A stretch of 28,604 nt of DNA from CAIYPH01 sp043744375 (GTDB lineage Bacteria > Pseudomonadota > Alphaproteobacteria > Acetobacterales > Acetobacteraceae): the NCBI GenBank assembly GCA_043744375.1, contig JAYTUU010000057.1, positions 1-28,604 on the forward strand, in the 5' to 3' direction. This document shows positions 1 to 8,310 of the stretch, piece after piece. The number at the start of each line of letters is the position of its first letter. Within the stretch, counting starts at the first letter, position 1. The translations under genes and the position numbers were made by a program. The notes beneath the pieces are model-generated. The model worked only from the letters and a program-made list of their open reading frames with translations. It did not search any database and had not been told where the DNA came from.

Positions 1-206
1 CCAAGCCGGGCCCGCGCGGCGAGCCGGATCTCCCCGCCATCGATGGCAAGCTCGCCCGCTATCGCCTTCAGCAACGTCGACTTGCCCGCCCCGTTGCGCC
101 CGACCAGGCCAATCCGCCGGCCGGGGTCAACAGTGAGGTCGGCATTGTCCAACAACAGACGGCCGGCGATGCGAATGGTAATGCCCGTAAGGGTAAGAAG
201 GCTCAT
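1..206 (-). CDS. ABC-F type ATP-binding protein, N-terminal part only
   Basis: The first 68 codons of a minus-strand gene are present; the rest lies beyond the left edge. The protein opens with MSLLTLTGITIRIAGRLLL and carries a complete Walker A motif, GRNGAGKST, at about residues 38-46, followed by LLKAIAGEL. A start directly in an ABC domain with no membrane segments is typical of ABC-F (Uup/EttA/YheS-like) soluble duplicated ATPases, which act on ribosomes rather than in transport. An ordinary importer ATPase cannot be excluded from so short a piece. The gene is divergent from ndk with about 107 bp between them. Confidence 0.8.
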   Translation of the reverse strand, partial: MSLLTLTGITIRIAGRLLLDNADLTVDPGRRIGLVGRNGAGKSTLLKAIAGELAIDGGEIRLAARARL

Positions 207-246
207 GGCGGAGGTTTAACCTTGGTCTGCTTTGCGGGGGAAGGGG

Positions 247-275
247 TTGTCGGCGCTGGTCTGCTGCTCTAAAGC
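247..275 (+). promoter_or_regulatory. Possible sigma-70 type promoter for ndk
   Basis: TTGTCG at 247-252 and TAAAGC at 270-275 are 17 bp apart, in the 107-bp gap between the divergent ABC-F gene and ndk. The -10 match is weak, so this is a placement guess only. Confidence 0.25.
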
Positions 276-313
276 CCCGCGCCACAGTAACTCCCGCACG
301 AAACGAGGCGACC

Positions 314-736
314 ATGGCGATCGAACGCACTTTCTCTATCCTCAAGCCCGACGCCACACGTCGCAACCTGACCGGCAAAATCAACGCCAAATTCGAAAGC
401 GCCGGCCTGCGCATCGTCGCCCAGAAGCGCATCCAGATGACGACCGCCCAGGCGGAATCCTTCTACGGCGTCCACAGCGAACGCGGCTTCTTCCGCGAAC
501 TGGTCACGTTCATGACCTCCGGCCCCGTCGTCGTCCAGGTCCTCGAAGGCGAAAACGCCGTGCTCGCCAACCGCGAAATCATGGGCGCCACCAACCCCGC
601 CAACGCCGCCGCCGGAACCATCCGCAAGGAATTCGCCGAAAGCATCGAAGCCAACTCCGTCCACGGCTCCGACAGCGCCGAAAACGCCGCCATCGAAATC
701 GCCTACTTCTTCGCCGGATTGGAAATCACCGGCTGA
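314..736 (+). CDS. ndk: Nucleoside diphosphate kinase
   Basis: A 140-residue protein of normal length for bacterial Ndk. It transfers the gamma phosphate of ATP to nucleoside diphosphates through a phosphohistidine in the cytosol. The start MAIERTFSILKPDA includes the conserved KPDA segment that binds the nucleotide. The active-site loop is NSVHGSDSAENA, with the catalytic histidine at residue 117. The GATNPANAAAGTIRKEF stretch is the usual nucleotide-binding part. A GAGG ribosome binding site lies 6-7 bases before the ATG. It is monocistronic, between a divergent ABC-F gene and a convergent small oxidase-subunit gene. Confidence 0.97.
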   Translation: MAIERTFSILKPDATRRNLTGKINAKFESAGLRIVAQKRIQMTTAQAESFYGVHSERGFFRELVTFMTSGPVVVQVLEGENAVLANREIMGATNPANAAAGTIRKEFAESIEANSVHGSDSAENAAIEIAYFFAGLEITG

Positions 737-826
737 AGCCGCGACGACGGGGGGGCGAAGGCGCGCAACGGATTTAGTGGGGTCGAGGGGCGAAGCCCCC
801 GCCTTTCTGCCTTCCTGCGTAGCGAT

Positions 827-982
827 CTACAGTAGGAAGATCCCCATCAGGCCGACGATGACGATGGCGGCCACGGTCGAGATCATTGTCGCGTTGCAAA
901 AACCGGCGAACATGCGCTGCCGATCGGCCGTGAAGGCTTCTTCGGTCAGCGGGTTGCGGACGGTGCTCGGTGCGTGGGCCAT
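827..982 (-). CDS. aa3-type cytochrome c oxidase subunit IV (small membrane protein)
   Basis: A 51-residue reading frame on the minus strand, MAHAPSTVRNPLTEEAF..., ending in one hydrophobic helix (about residues 31-51, ATMISTVAAIVIVGLMGIFL). A short polar N-terminus containing NPLT and a DRQRMF-like segment, followed by a single C-terminal helix, fits the bacterial aa3 oxidase subunit IV family (COX4_pro_2), a non-catalytic single-span subunit of the terminal oxidase in the inner membrane. No catalytic oxidase genes are nearby, although a heme A synthase gene lies about 23 kb away. Longer overlapping frames in this stretch give arginine- or proline-rich shadow proteins, and the composition of this frame is far more protein-like. 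The assignment rests on pattern recognition of a very short protein. Confidence 0.65.
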   Translation of the reverse strand: MAHAPSTVRNPLTEEAFTADRQRMFAGFCNATMISTVAAIVIVGLMGIFLL

Positions 983-1017
983 GGCGTGACTCGTTTTGTT
1001 CAGGTCGGTTCGGTTTT

Positions 1018-1656
1018 CTAGGTGACGGATGGTGGCGAAGGCAAGGGGTTGTTGAGTACCGCCTCGGAATCAGGCGCGATCCCCGCACTGCCGGCGGCGA
1101 ACAGGCGCAGCGCGAGCGGGTAGATCACGTGTTCCTGCGCCAGCACACGGGCGCCGAGGGTGGCCTCGGTGTCTCCCGGCAGCACGGGCACGGCGGCCTG
1201 GGCGACGATCGGCCCTTCATCCATGACATCGGTGACGAGATGCACCGTGCAGCCATGCAGCTTCACCCCGGCCGCCAGCGCGCGGGCATGGGTGTCGAGT
1301 CCCGGGAAGGCGGGCAGCAGGCTCGGATGGATGTTCAGCATCCGCCCGGCATAGCGGCCGACGAGGAACGGCGTGAGCAGCCGCATATAGCCCGCGAGGC
1401 AGACGATCTCGACTCCGGCCTCGTCGAGGCGCGCGGCGATGGCGTGTTCGTGGGCGACCCGGTCGCCACGGAACGGCCGGTGATCGACCATCGCCGTCGG
1501 CACCCCGGCCGCGGCGGCGATCGCGAGACCGCCCGCATCCGGCCGGTTGGCGAGCACCAGCGCGATTTCCACGGGGGGGGCGGCGCGCAGCAGCGCCGCC
1601 ATATTGGAGCCGCGTCCGCTGATCAGAATGCCGACGCGGCGCTTCACGCAGGCCAA
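1018..1656 (-). CDS. purN: Phosphoribosylglycinamide formyltransferase (GART, PurN)
   Basis: A 212-residue enzyme of purine synthesis that transfers a formyl group from 10-formyltetrahydrofolate to GAR. The N-terminal phosphate loop is ILISGRGSNM (residues 10-19). The catalytic triad is readable as N108 and H110 in NIHPSLLP and D146 in VTDVMDEGP. CLAGYMRLL marks the folate-binding region. The gene begins 13 bp inside the end of purM, so translation is coupled and the two consecutive purine genes form one unit. The C-terminal tail after residue 195 is proline- and serine-rich and looks unconserved. Confidence 0.97.
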   Translation of the reverse strand: MACVKRRVGILISGRGSNMAALLRAAPPVEIALVLANRPDAGGLAIAAAAGVPTAMVDHRPFRGDRVAHEHAIAARLDEAGVEIVCLAGYMRLLTPFLVGRYAGRMLNIHPSLLPAFPGLDTHARALAAGVKLHGCTVHLVTDVMDEGPIVAQAAVPVLPGDTEATLGARVLAQEHVIYPLALRLFAAGSAGIAPDSEAVLNNPLPSPPSVT

Positions 1657-2693
1657 CCCGCAGGCACTTCGATGCGCACGTCCGGCGCGCCATCATGCGC
1701 CTCGATCCGGCCGATCTCGAACACCGTCTCACCCGCCTCTTCCAGTATCGCGCGGGCCGCGGCCGGGTCGCTGACGACGAGCACCATGCCGAGGCCGCAG
1801 TTGAACACCCGCAGCATTTCCTCCGCCTCGACATTGCCCGTCCGCGCGAGCCAGGCGAACACCGGCGGCAGCTTCCAGGTGCCGGCATCGATCACCGCGC
1901 GGGTGCCGGCCGGCAGCACACGCGGCACGTTGCCGGGCAGGCCACCGCCGGTGATGTGGGCGGCGGCCTTCAGCAGTCCGGCGCGATGCAGTGCCAGCAC
2001 GGACTTCACATAGATGCGCGTCGGCGCCATCAGCACTTCGGCCAATGTCCCGGCCGTGGCGAACGGCGCGGGCGTGGCCCAGCCGGCATTCGTGGTCGCG
2101 ACAATGCGGCGGACGAGGGAAAAACCGTTGGAATGCACGCCGGAGCTGGCGAGGCCGAGAATGACATCGCCGGGGCCCACGTCCTTCGGCAACAGGTCCG
2201 TCCGCTCGGCGGCGCCGACGGAGAAGCCGGCGAGATCGTAATCGCCAGCACCATACATGCCGGGCATTTCGGCCGTCTCCCCGCCGACCAGTGCGCAGCC
2301 GGCCAGCGTGCAGCCGGCGGCGATCCCGGCGATCACCCGCGTCGCCTGTTCGACGGAGAGCTTCCCGGTGGCGAAATAATCGAGAAAGAACAGTGGCTCC
2401 GCCCCCTGCACCACCAGGTCGTTCACGCACATCGCCACGAGATCGATGCCGACGGTGTCGTGCATGCCGGTATCAATGGCGATCCGCAGCTTGGTGCCAA
2501 CGCCATCCGTCGAGGAGACCAGCACGGGGTCGGTGAAGCCGGCGGCCTTCAGGTCGAACAGCGCACCGAACCCGCCGAGACCACCCATCACGCCCGTGCG
2601 GCTGGTCGCGCGGGCCAGCGGCTTGATATGCTCCACCAGCGCGTCGCCTGCGTCGATATCAACCCCGGCGTTGCGATAGGTCATGCTGGCCAT
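1644..2693 (-). CDS. purM: Phosphoribosylformylglycinamidine cyclo-ligase (AIR synthetase, PurM)
   Basis: A 349-residue PurM, which closes FGAM to AIR with ATP and acts as a cytosolic dimer. Landmarks are the glycine-rich GGLGGFGALFDL, the ATP-site segment SSTDGVGTKL (about 60-69), CVNDLVVQGAEPLFFLDY and GGETAEMPGMY. Three in-frame ATGs lie close together. The one at 2693 is chosen because CGAGG precedes it by six bases and because the resulting length matches the family. The ATG at 2699 abuts that site, and 2684 is too far away. A longer open frame extends upstream to 2762 but reads as low-quality sequence. The gene is divergent from the phosphatidyltransferase gene. Confidence 0.96.
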   Translation of the reverse strand: MASMTYRNAGVDIDAGDALVEHIKPLARATSRTGVMGGLGGFGALFDLKAAGFTDPVLVSSTDGVGTKLRIAIDTGMHDTVGIDLVAMCVNDLVVQGAEPLFFLDYFATGKLSVEQATRVIAGIAAGCTLAGCALVGGETAEMPGMYGAGDYDLAGFSVGAAERTDLLPKDVGPGDVILGLASSGVHSNGFSLVRRIVATTNAGWATPAPFATAGTLAEVLMAPTRIYVKSVLALHRAGLLKAAAHITGGGLPGNVPRVLPAGTRAVIDAGTWKLPPVFAWLARTGNVEAEEMLRVFNCGLGMVLVVSDPAAARAILEEAGETVFEIGRIEAHDGAPDVRIEVPAGWPA

Positions 2694-2836
2694 GGCCATC
2701 CTCGGTGTATACTGGCCAGGATGAGTGGACCCTGACACGGTGGAAAAAGCGAAAACGGCCATGCCGAAGTGCGGTTGCGGCGCAAAGAACCATAGGCTTC
2801 CCGGCGGCGCAATGCGCGAACGGGGAGGGCTGATCC

Positions 2837-3403
2837 ATGCCTGACGACAGCCGGATGACCCCGCCGATGTCCTCGGCCCTGGTGACGGTGCCGAACATCA
2901 TCACCTTCGCCCGGCTCTGTGCCGTGCCGATGGCGGTCTATCTCGTCCTGCATCGCGATTTCATGCCGGCGTTCTGGCTGTTCCTCGCGGCCGGCATTTC
3001 GGATGGCATCGACGGCTGGCTGGCGCGTCGCAGCGGCCCCTCCTATGTCGGCGCCCTGCTCGACCCGGTGGCCGACAAGGCGCTGCTGGTCGGCATGTAC
3101 GTGATGCTCGCCGTGGTCCATGTGCTGCCGGACTGGCTGGCGATCATGGTGGTGTTTCGCGACGTCATCATCGTCGGCGGCGTATTGGTGCTGTATCTGC
3201 TCGGCCAACCGCCGGCGATCCGGCCGTTGTGGATCTCGAAATTGAACACCGTGCTGCAAATCCTGCTGGTCGCCGCGGCGCTGCTGCTGATGGGGCTGGG
3301 CCGCGAGGAGGACCTTCTGCTGACCGGGATGATCTGGCTGGTGGCGGCCAGCACCTTCGCCTCCGGAGCCGCCTATATCGCCAAGGTCGTCAGGTCCGCA
3401 TGA
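2837..3403 (+). CDS. CDP-alcohol phosphatidyltransferase family membrane enzyme (PgsA-like)
   Basis: A 188-residue integral membrane protein with about five or six hydrophobic segments. The family signature D-x2-D-G-x2-A-R-x7-G-x3-D-x3-D is complete: D56, D59, G60, A63, R64, G72, D76 and D80, within SDGIDGWLARR and GALLDPVADK. The enzyme transfers a phosphatidyl group from a CDP-activated lipid to an alcohol. Glycerol-phosphate (phosphatidylglycerophosphate synthase) is the usual acceptor for proteins of this size, but the acceptor cannot be proved from the sequence. GGGAGGG lies seven bases before the ATG. The stop overlaps the hdaA start as ATGA, so the two are translationally coupled. Confidence 0.9.
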   Translation: MPDDSRMTPPMSSALVTVPNIITFARLCAVPMAVYLVLHRDFMPAFWLFLAAGISDGIDGWLARRSGPSYVGALLDPVADKALLVGMYVMLAVVHVLPDWLAIMVVFRDVIIVGGVLVLYLLGQPPAIRPLWISKLNTVLQILLVAAALLLMGLGREEDLLLTGMIWLVAASTFASGAAYIAKVVRSA

Positions 3404-4128
3404 AGCTCCAGCAGATGGCGCTGCCATTCGACCCTGCTCCGCGCTTCGAGGCGGCCGATTTCATCGACGCTCCGTCGAATGCGGCGGCGCGTGTCTGGCT
3501 GGCGCGGCCCGCGGCCTGGCCGCTGCGGCGCCTCGCGCCATGGGGGCCGGCGGGCTGCGGCAAGACGCATCTGCTGCACGTCTGGGCCATCATGCACGGC
3601 GCCGAAGTTCTCCGCGGCGGCGATCTGGCGGCCGATCTCGTGCCCGACCTGCCAACCGGCCCGCGCGTGATCGACGACGCTGATCGTGCGCCCGAACTCG
3701 CCTTGCTCCGCCTGCTCAACACCGCCGCCGAGGCCGGCCAGGCCGTGTTGCTGGCCGCCCGCACCCCGCCCGGGCGCTGGCCGGTCGCGCTGCCCGACCT
3801 CGCGAGCCGCCTGCGCGCCATCACCGCCGTCGAGATCGCGCCCGCCGAGGAGGATCTGCTGCGCCTGCTGCTGCAACGCCTTCTGGTCGATCGGCAGATG
3901 GCGGTCGCCGAACCGGTGCAGGACCTGCTGCTCCGCCGCCTGCCGCGCACGCCCGCCGCCCTGCGCAGCGTCGTCGCCGGTCTCGATCGCGCCACGCTCG
4001 AACGCGGCGGCAAGGTGACCCGCCCGCTCGCCTACGCCGCCCTCGCGGCACTCGCTTTGTTGCCGGACGATGACATCACGGGCGAACCCACCGATCCGCT
4101 CTCGTCCAGTGCCGAGACGGACGTGTAG
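3400..4128 (+). CDS. hdaA: HdaA, DnaA-homologous regulator of replication initiation
   Basis: A 242-residue AAA+ protein related to DnaA domain III. The start overlaps the previous stop (ATGA at 3400-3403). The extreme N-terminus contains QMALPF (residues 5-10), a match to the beta-clamp binding peptide of Hda. A Walker A motif, GPAGCGKTHL, follows at about 49-58, then a short Walker B, VIDDADR, at 90-96, and a sensor-like LPDLASRLRA. Hda-type proteins dock on the loaded clamp and stimulate ATP hydrolysis by DnaA, which limits re-initiation. The position directly before ppk is common in alphaproteobacteria. Longer frames running upstream into the preceding gene are out of place because the ATGA start gives the correct N-terminus. 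Confidence 0.88.
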   Translation: MKLQQMALPFDPAPRFEAADFIDAPSNAAARVWLARPAAWPLRRLAPWGPAGCGKTHLLHVWAIMHGAEVLRGGDLAADLVPDLPTGPRVIDDADRAPELALLRLLNTAAEAGQAVLLAARTPPGRWPVALPDLASRLRAITAVEIAPAEEDLLRLLLQRLLVDRQMAVAEPVQDLLLRRLPRTPAALRSVVAGLDRATLERGGKVTRPLAYAALAALALLPDDDITGEPTDPLSSSAETDV

Positions 4129-4172
4129 GAATGCGCAGACATCCCCCCGCCGCCGCGCCGGAGATTTTCACC

Positions 4173-6401
4173 ATGAACGAGCTGCACGCGACCGCCTCGA
4201 TGCATGTCCCCGGCAGCGCCTCGGCGGTCATCCACATCGCCTCCCTGCCGATCGAGGCCGGCGACCCCGGGCGCTTCATCAACCGCGAGCTTTCCTGGCT
4301 CGCCTTCAACCACCGCGTCGTCGAGGAGGCGGAGAACACCCGCCATCCGCTGCTCGAACGCCTCCGCTTCGTCGCCATCAGTGCCGCCAACCTCGACGAG
4401 TTCTACTCGGTGCGCGTGGCCGGGCTGATCGGCCAGGCCAAGGCCGGCTTCACCGCCGCCTCGCAGGATGGCCGCACGCCCGCCCAGCAACTCGCCGAGG
4501 TCGAGGCGCAGGTGCGCGCGCTGATGAACGAGCAGCAGCGCGTCTGGCGCCAGCTTCGCGGCAAGCTCGCGGAGTCCGGCATCGTGCTGACCGACACCGA
4601 CGCGCTGTCCGACGAGGACTGCGCCTGGCTCGACGCCTGGTTCATGGAGCGCGTCTTCCCCGTGCTGACACCGCTGGCGATCGACCCGGCGCATCCGTTC
4701 CCCTTCATCCCCAACATGGGCCTGGTGATGGCGCTGCGGCTGACGCGCGAGGAGGACGGCCAGGGCATGCGCGCGCTGATCCCGCTGCCCGCGCTGGTCG
4801 AACGCTTCATCCGGCTCCCCGCTGGAGTTGCGGGCAGTCCGATCCGCTTCGTGCTGCTCGAACACCTGGTAAAACTCTCGCTGCACCGGCTGTTCCCCGG
4901 CTTCCGCCTGCTCGGCCAGGGCCTGTTCCGGCTGATCCGCGACACCGACGTGGAGTTCGAGGACGAGGCGGAAGACCTCGTGCGCTCCTACGAAACCGCG
5001 CTGAAACGCCGCCGCCGTGGCGTCGCCATCCATCTCGCCGTCAATGCCGGCATGCCGGAGGATCTGCGCGAACTGGTGATCGACGAGCTCGATGCGACCA
5101 GCCAGGAAATCTACGTCCATGACGGGCTGCTCGGCCTGTCCGACCTCAAGGAACTGATCGTCGACGATCGGCCGGACCTGCTGTTCCCGCCCTACACGCC
5201 GCGCTTCCCCGAGCGCATCCGCGATTTCGGCGGCGATTGTTTCGCCGCCATCCGCGCCAAGGACATCGTCGTCCACCACCCGTTCGAAAGCTTCGACGTC
5301 GTCGTCCAGTTCCTCCGGCAGGCGGCGGCGGACCCCAACGTCGTGGCGATCAAGCAGACGCTGTATCGCACCAGCCGCGACAGCCCGATCGTCAAGACGC
5401 TGATCGAGGCGGCCGAGGCGGGCAAGTCCGTCACCGCCATGGTGGAACTGCGGGCGCGCTTCGACGAGGAGGCCAATATCCGGCTGGCCCGCGTGATGGA
5501 GGCAGCCGGGGTGCAGGTGGTGTTCGGCTTCACCGAGTTGAAAACCCACGCGAAAATCTCGCTCGTGGTGCGCCGCGAGGGCGGCACGATGCGCGCCTAC
5601 GCCCATTTTGGCACCGGCAACTACCACCCGATCACCGCCCGCATCTACACCGACCTGAGCTTCTTCACCTGCGATCCGGACATGACGCGCGACGCCGCAC
5701 GGCTGTTCAACTACATGACCGGCTATGCTAGGCCGGAAACGATGGACGCGCTCGCCTTCAGCCCGCTGACCATCCGCGCCTCGCTGCTGGAACTGATCGA
5801 CCGCGAAATCCTGTTTGCCGGCGAGGGCCGCCCGGCGACGATCTGGCTGAAGATGAACAGCCTCGTGGACGAGACCCTGATCGACAAGCTCTACGAGGCC
5901 AGCGGCGCCGGCGTGAAGATCACCGCCGTCATTCGCGGCATCTGCTGCCTGCGCCCGCAAGTGCCCGGCCTGTCGGAGAATATCCGGGTGAAGTCGATCG
6001 TCGGCCGCTTCCTCGAACACAGCCGCATTTCGGTGTTCGGCAACGGCCACGGGCTGCCCAGCCGGCACGCCAAGGTGTTCATCAGTTCCGCCGACTGGAT
6101 GGCGCGCAACATGGACTGGCGCGTCGAGACCATGGTGCCGATCCACAACCCGACCGTGCACGAGCAGGTGCTCGACCAGATCATGGTGATCAATCTGCGC
6201 GACACCCTGCAATCCTGGGAACTTGGCGCCGACGGGGCGTGGCGCCGGATGGCCGCGGGCGGGGCGCGCAAACGGGTCAGCGCACATGATTATTTCATGA
6301 CCAACCCCTCACTCTCCGGGCGCGGGTCGGCGGCCCATGGCGGGGCGATCGCCCCTCCGGTGCCCGTGCCGCGCCGTCCCGATCGTTTGACCCAGGATTA
6401 G
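4173..6401 (+). CDS. ppk1: Polyphosphate kinase 1
   Basis: A 742-residue PPK1, which polymerises the gamma phosphate of ATP into polyphosphate reversibly and is peripheral to the membrane. The N-terminal domain shows FINRELSWLAFNHRVV and ANLDEFYSVRV. The autophosphorylated histidine lies in LKTHAKISL (about residue 459) and the second catalytic histidine in SRHAKVFIS (about 632). FGTGNYHP is also typical. The ATG at 4173 is preferred because GGAG lies nine bases upstream. An in-frame ATG at 4131, two bases after the hdaA stop, would add 14 unremarkable residues and has a poor ribosome site. The gene is followed after two bases by ppx, so polyphosphate synthesis and breakdown are co-transcribed. 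Confidence 0.96.
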   Translation: MNELHATASMHVPGSASAVIHIASLPIEAGDPGRFINRELSWLAFNHRVVEEAENTRHPLLERLRFVAISAANLDEFYSVRVAGLIGQAKAGFTAASQDGRTPAQQLAEVEAQVRALMNEQQRVWRQLRGKLAESGIVLTDTDALSDEDCAWLDAWFMERVFPVLTPLAIDPAHPFPFIPNMGLVMALRLTREEDGQGMRALIPLPALVERFIRLPAGVAGSPIRFVLLEHLVKLSLHRLFPGFRLLGQGLFRLIRDTDVEFEDEAEDLVRSYETALKRRRRGVAIHLAVNAGMPEDLRELVIDELDATSQEIYVHDGLLGLSDLKELIVDDRPDLLFPPYTPRFPERIRDFGGDCFAAIRAKDIVVHHPFESFDVVVQFLRQAAADPNVVAIKQTLYRTSRDSPIVKTLIEAAEAGKSVTAMVELRARFDEEANIRLARVMEAAGVQVVFGFTELKTHAKISLVVRREGGTMRAYAHFGTGNYHPITARIYTDLSFFTCDPDMTRDAARLFNYMTGYARPETMDALAFSPLTIRASLLELIDREILFAGEGRPATIWLKMNSLVDETLIDKLYEASGAGVKITAVIRGICCLRPQVPGLSENIRVKSIVGRFLEHSRISVFGNGHGLPSRHAKVFISSADWMARNMDWRVETMVPIHNPTVHEQVLDQIMVINLRDTLQSWELGADGAWRRMAAGGARKRVSAHDYFMTNPSLSGRGSAAHGGAIAPPVPVPRRPDRLTQD

Positions 6402-6403
6402 CC

Positions 6404-7900
6404 GTGCCAAATCCCCCGACACCTGAAACCGGCCGTGCGGCCGTCGTCGATCTCGGCTCCAACTCGGTGCGCCTCGTCGTGTTCGAAGGGCGCGGGCGCA
6501 ATCCGGTGGCGATCTTCAACGAGAAAGCGGTGCTGCGCCTCGGCCGCGGCCTGGAGACGACCGGGCGGCTGAACGACGAGGGCGTCACCCAGGCGCTCCA
6601 GGTGATGCGGCGCTATGCCGCGATCGCACGCGCCATGGGCGCGGCCCCGTTCGAGGTGCTGGCGACGGCGGCGGTGCGCGACGCACGCAACGGGCCGGAA
6701 TTCGTCGGCCTGCTGAAGGGCCGCATGCCCGGCGTGCCCATCCGCATCCTCTCCGGCACCGAGGAGGCGGAGTTCGCCGCCGCCGGCATGCTCTGCGGCA
6801 TCCCCGACGCGGACGGCATTCTCGCCGATATCGGCGGCGGTTCGATGGAGATGGTCCGTATCGCGAGCGGGGCGCGGCGGCAGTCGCAAACCCTGCCGCT
6901 CGGCGTGATCCGGCTTTCCGAGCGGGCGCAGAACGACCCGGTGCGCGCGCGCACCATCGCCGAAGCCGATCTCGCACGCGTGCCCTGGCTCGCCGAGGGC
7001 GACGGGCGAGACCTCTACGTCGTCGGCGGCGCTTGGCGCGCGCTGGCCCGCATCCAGATCGCCCGGGCCCGCTATCCGCTGAGCATGGTGCACCACTACA
7101 TCATCGGCCGCGAGGAGGCGCGCGGCCTGGCCGAACTGATCGCCGGGGCGTCGCGGCGCGAACTCGAACGCCTGCCGGGGGTGCCGCGACGGCGGGTGGA
7201 CGACCTGCCCTTCGCCGCCGTCGTGCTGCGCCGGCTGCTGCGGCTGACCGGGGCGGCCCGGGTGGTGTTCAGCGCCAACGGGCTGCGCGAGGGCTGGTAC
7301 ATGTCCCTGCTCACGCCCGAAACCCGCGCCGAGGACCCGCTGCTGGCGTCCGGCCACGACTACGCCCGCCGCTTCAGCCGCGACATCGAATTGCCGCCGG
7401 CCTTGGTCACCTGGACCGATCCGCTGTTCCCCGACGAGCGCGGCGAGGCACGACGCCTGCGGGTGGCGGCCTGCCTGATGTCCGACATCGGCACCCGCGA
7501 CCACCCTGAATACCGCGCCGAACAGGCCTTCCTGCGCATCTTCCGCCAGCCCGGCGTTGGCCTGGATCACCCGGCCCGCGCCTTCCTCGGCCTGACCATG
7601 GCATTGCGCTACGAGGCCGAGCCGGACGCGCCGTTCCTCGTCGATGCGCGCCGCATGCTCGCGCCCGCCGACCAGCGCCGCGCCGAAATCCTCGGCCACG
7701 CCTTGCGCCTCGCCTACACGCTGTGCGCCGGCACGCCCGACCTGCTGGCGGCCACGCGGCTGGTGGTCGGCCCGAAGCTCACCTTGATGATGACCGAGGG
7801 GGGCGGCGTGTTCGAGGGGGAGAGCGTCACCCGCCGTCTGGAACGCCTGGCGGAAATCCTCAAGCTCGGCGCCAGCACCGACCTCGCGACAGCCCCCTGA
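6404..7900 (+). CDS. ppx: Exopolyphosphatase / guanosine pentaphosphate phosphatase family (Ppx/GppA)
   Basis: A 498-residue protein of the ASKHA fold with the start GTG at 6404, preceded by AGGA. The phosphate loop is VVDLGSNSVRLVVFE (D16 region), and the second nucleotide-binding loop is ILADIGGGSMEM. LSGTEEAEFAAAG carries the acidic residues expected at the catalytic site. The C-terminal half has the helical HD-like extension seen in longer Ppx proteins. It removes terminal phosphates from polyphosphate and in some members hydrolyses pppGpp. Only two bases separate it from ppk, so it is the last gene of the phosphatidyltransferase-hdaA-ppk-ppx run. Confidence 0.94.
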   Translation: MPNPPTPETGRAAVVDLGSNSVRLVVFEGRGRNPVAIFNEKAVLRLGRGLETTGRLNDEGVTQALQVMRRYAAIARAMGAAPFEVLATAAVRDARNGPEFVGLLKGRMPGVPIRILSGTEEAEFAAAGMLCGIPDADGILADIGGGSMEMVRIASGARRQSQTLPLGVIRLSERAQNDPVRARTIAEADLARVPWLAEGDGRDLYVVGGAWRALARIQIARARYPLSMVHHYIIGREEARGLAELIAGASRRELERLPGVPRRRVDDLPFAAVVLRRLLRLTGAARVVFSANGLREGWYMSLLTPETRAEDPLLASGHDYARRFSRDIELPPALVTWTDPLFPDERGEARRLRVAACLMSDIGTRDHPEYRAEQAFLRIFRQPGVGLDHPARAFLGLTMALRYEAEPDAPFLVDARRMLAPADQRRAEILGHALRLAYTLCAGTPDLLAATRLVVGPKLTLMMTEGGGVFEGESVTRRLERLAEILKLGASTDLATAP

Positions 7901-7928
7901 GCGACCGGGCCCCACCAGTCAAGCGAAA

Positions 7929-8133
7929 GCAAGCGCGCCTCCGGCGGCAAAGGGGCAGAGCCCCTTTGATCCCCCCGACTTGCTTGCGCCGCAGGCATTC
8001 GGCATCTCGGACCTCGTTGCGATCGCGCCGAACGTGGGGCTTCGCCAGTGAACGCGGTGAGATCAAGGGCACTCAACCGAAGTCGGGGGGATCAAAGGGG
8101 CGACTGCCCCTTTGCCGCCGGAGGCGCGCTTGC
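7929..8133. repeat. Large GC-rich inverted repeat element in the ppx-tRNA gap
   Basis: The left arm at 7929-7981 and the right arm at 8080-8133 are reverse complements over about 53 bp, differing only by a change at the centre of each arm (AGA against AGTC). They flank a 98-bp centre. Each arm also contains its own hairpin, AAAGGGGC...GCCCCTTT, so the element is a palindrome of palindromes. No gene is visible in it. The AAAGGGGC/GCCCCTTT core resembles interspersed intergenic elements of Acetobacteraceae genomes, which is recollection rather than something the window proves. It may act as a terminator after ppx or be a non-autonomous mobile repeat. Confidence 0.85.
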
Positions 8134-8180
8134 CTCCGTGGCCCGCCCGCGGATCTCTGCTCAAATGTTCGGAGGAAATT

Positions 8181-8266
8181 TGGTGCGGTCGAGAAGACTC
8201 GAACTTCCACGAGGTTTCCCCCACAAGCACCTCAAGCTTGCGTGTCTACCATTCCACCACGACCGC
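8181..8266 (-). tRNA. tRNA-Leu, anticodon GAG, CCA encoded
   Basis: The minus strand folds as a class II tRNA of 86 nt. The acceptor stem pairs GCGGTCG (8266-8260) with CGACCGC (8191-8185), followed by A and an encoded CCA at 8183-8181. The anticodon arm is CAAGC-TTGAGGT-GCTTG with GAG at 8233-8231. There is a long variable arm, and the T arm contains the GTTCGAGTC loop region. It reads leucine CUC/CUU codons. The gene stands alone between the inverted repeat and lipB. Confidence 0.96.
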
Positions 8267-8310
8267 ACCGGGTAGGCGGCGGGGTATAGCCGAACCAATT
8301 GCGGGCATCA

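Noticed and set aside
774..1088. Open frames on both strands between ndk and purN
   Set aside because: Their products are Arg/Pro-rich; the 51-residue frame at 827-982 has a proper helix and family-like N-terminus.
2700..2836. Promoters for purM and the phosphatidyltransferase gene
   Set aside because: A divergent promoter pair is expected here, and TATACA is present on the purM side, but it abuts the ribosome site and no matching -35 was found.
4032..6287. Long minus-strand open frame of about 750 codons
   Set aside because: It lies antisense to ppk, which has clear catalytic motifs; the opposite product has shadow-like composition.
6398..7915. Minus-strand open frame of about 500 codons
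   Set aside because: Antisense to ppx with no recognisable motif and biased composition.
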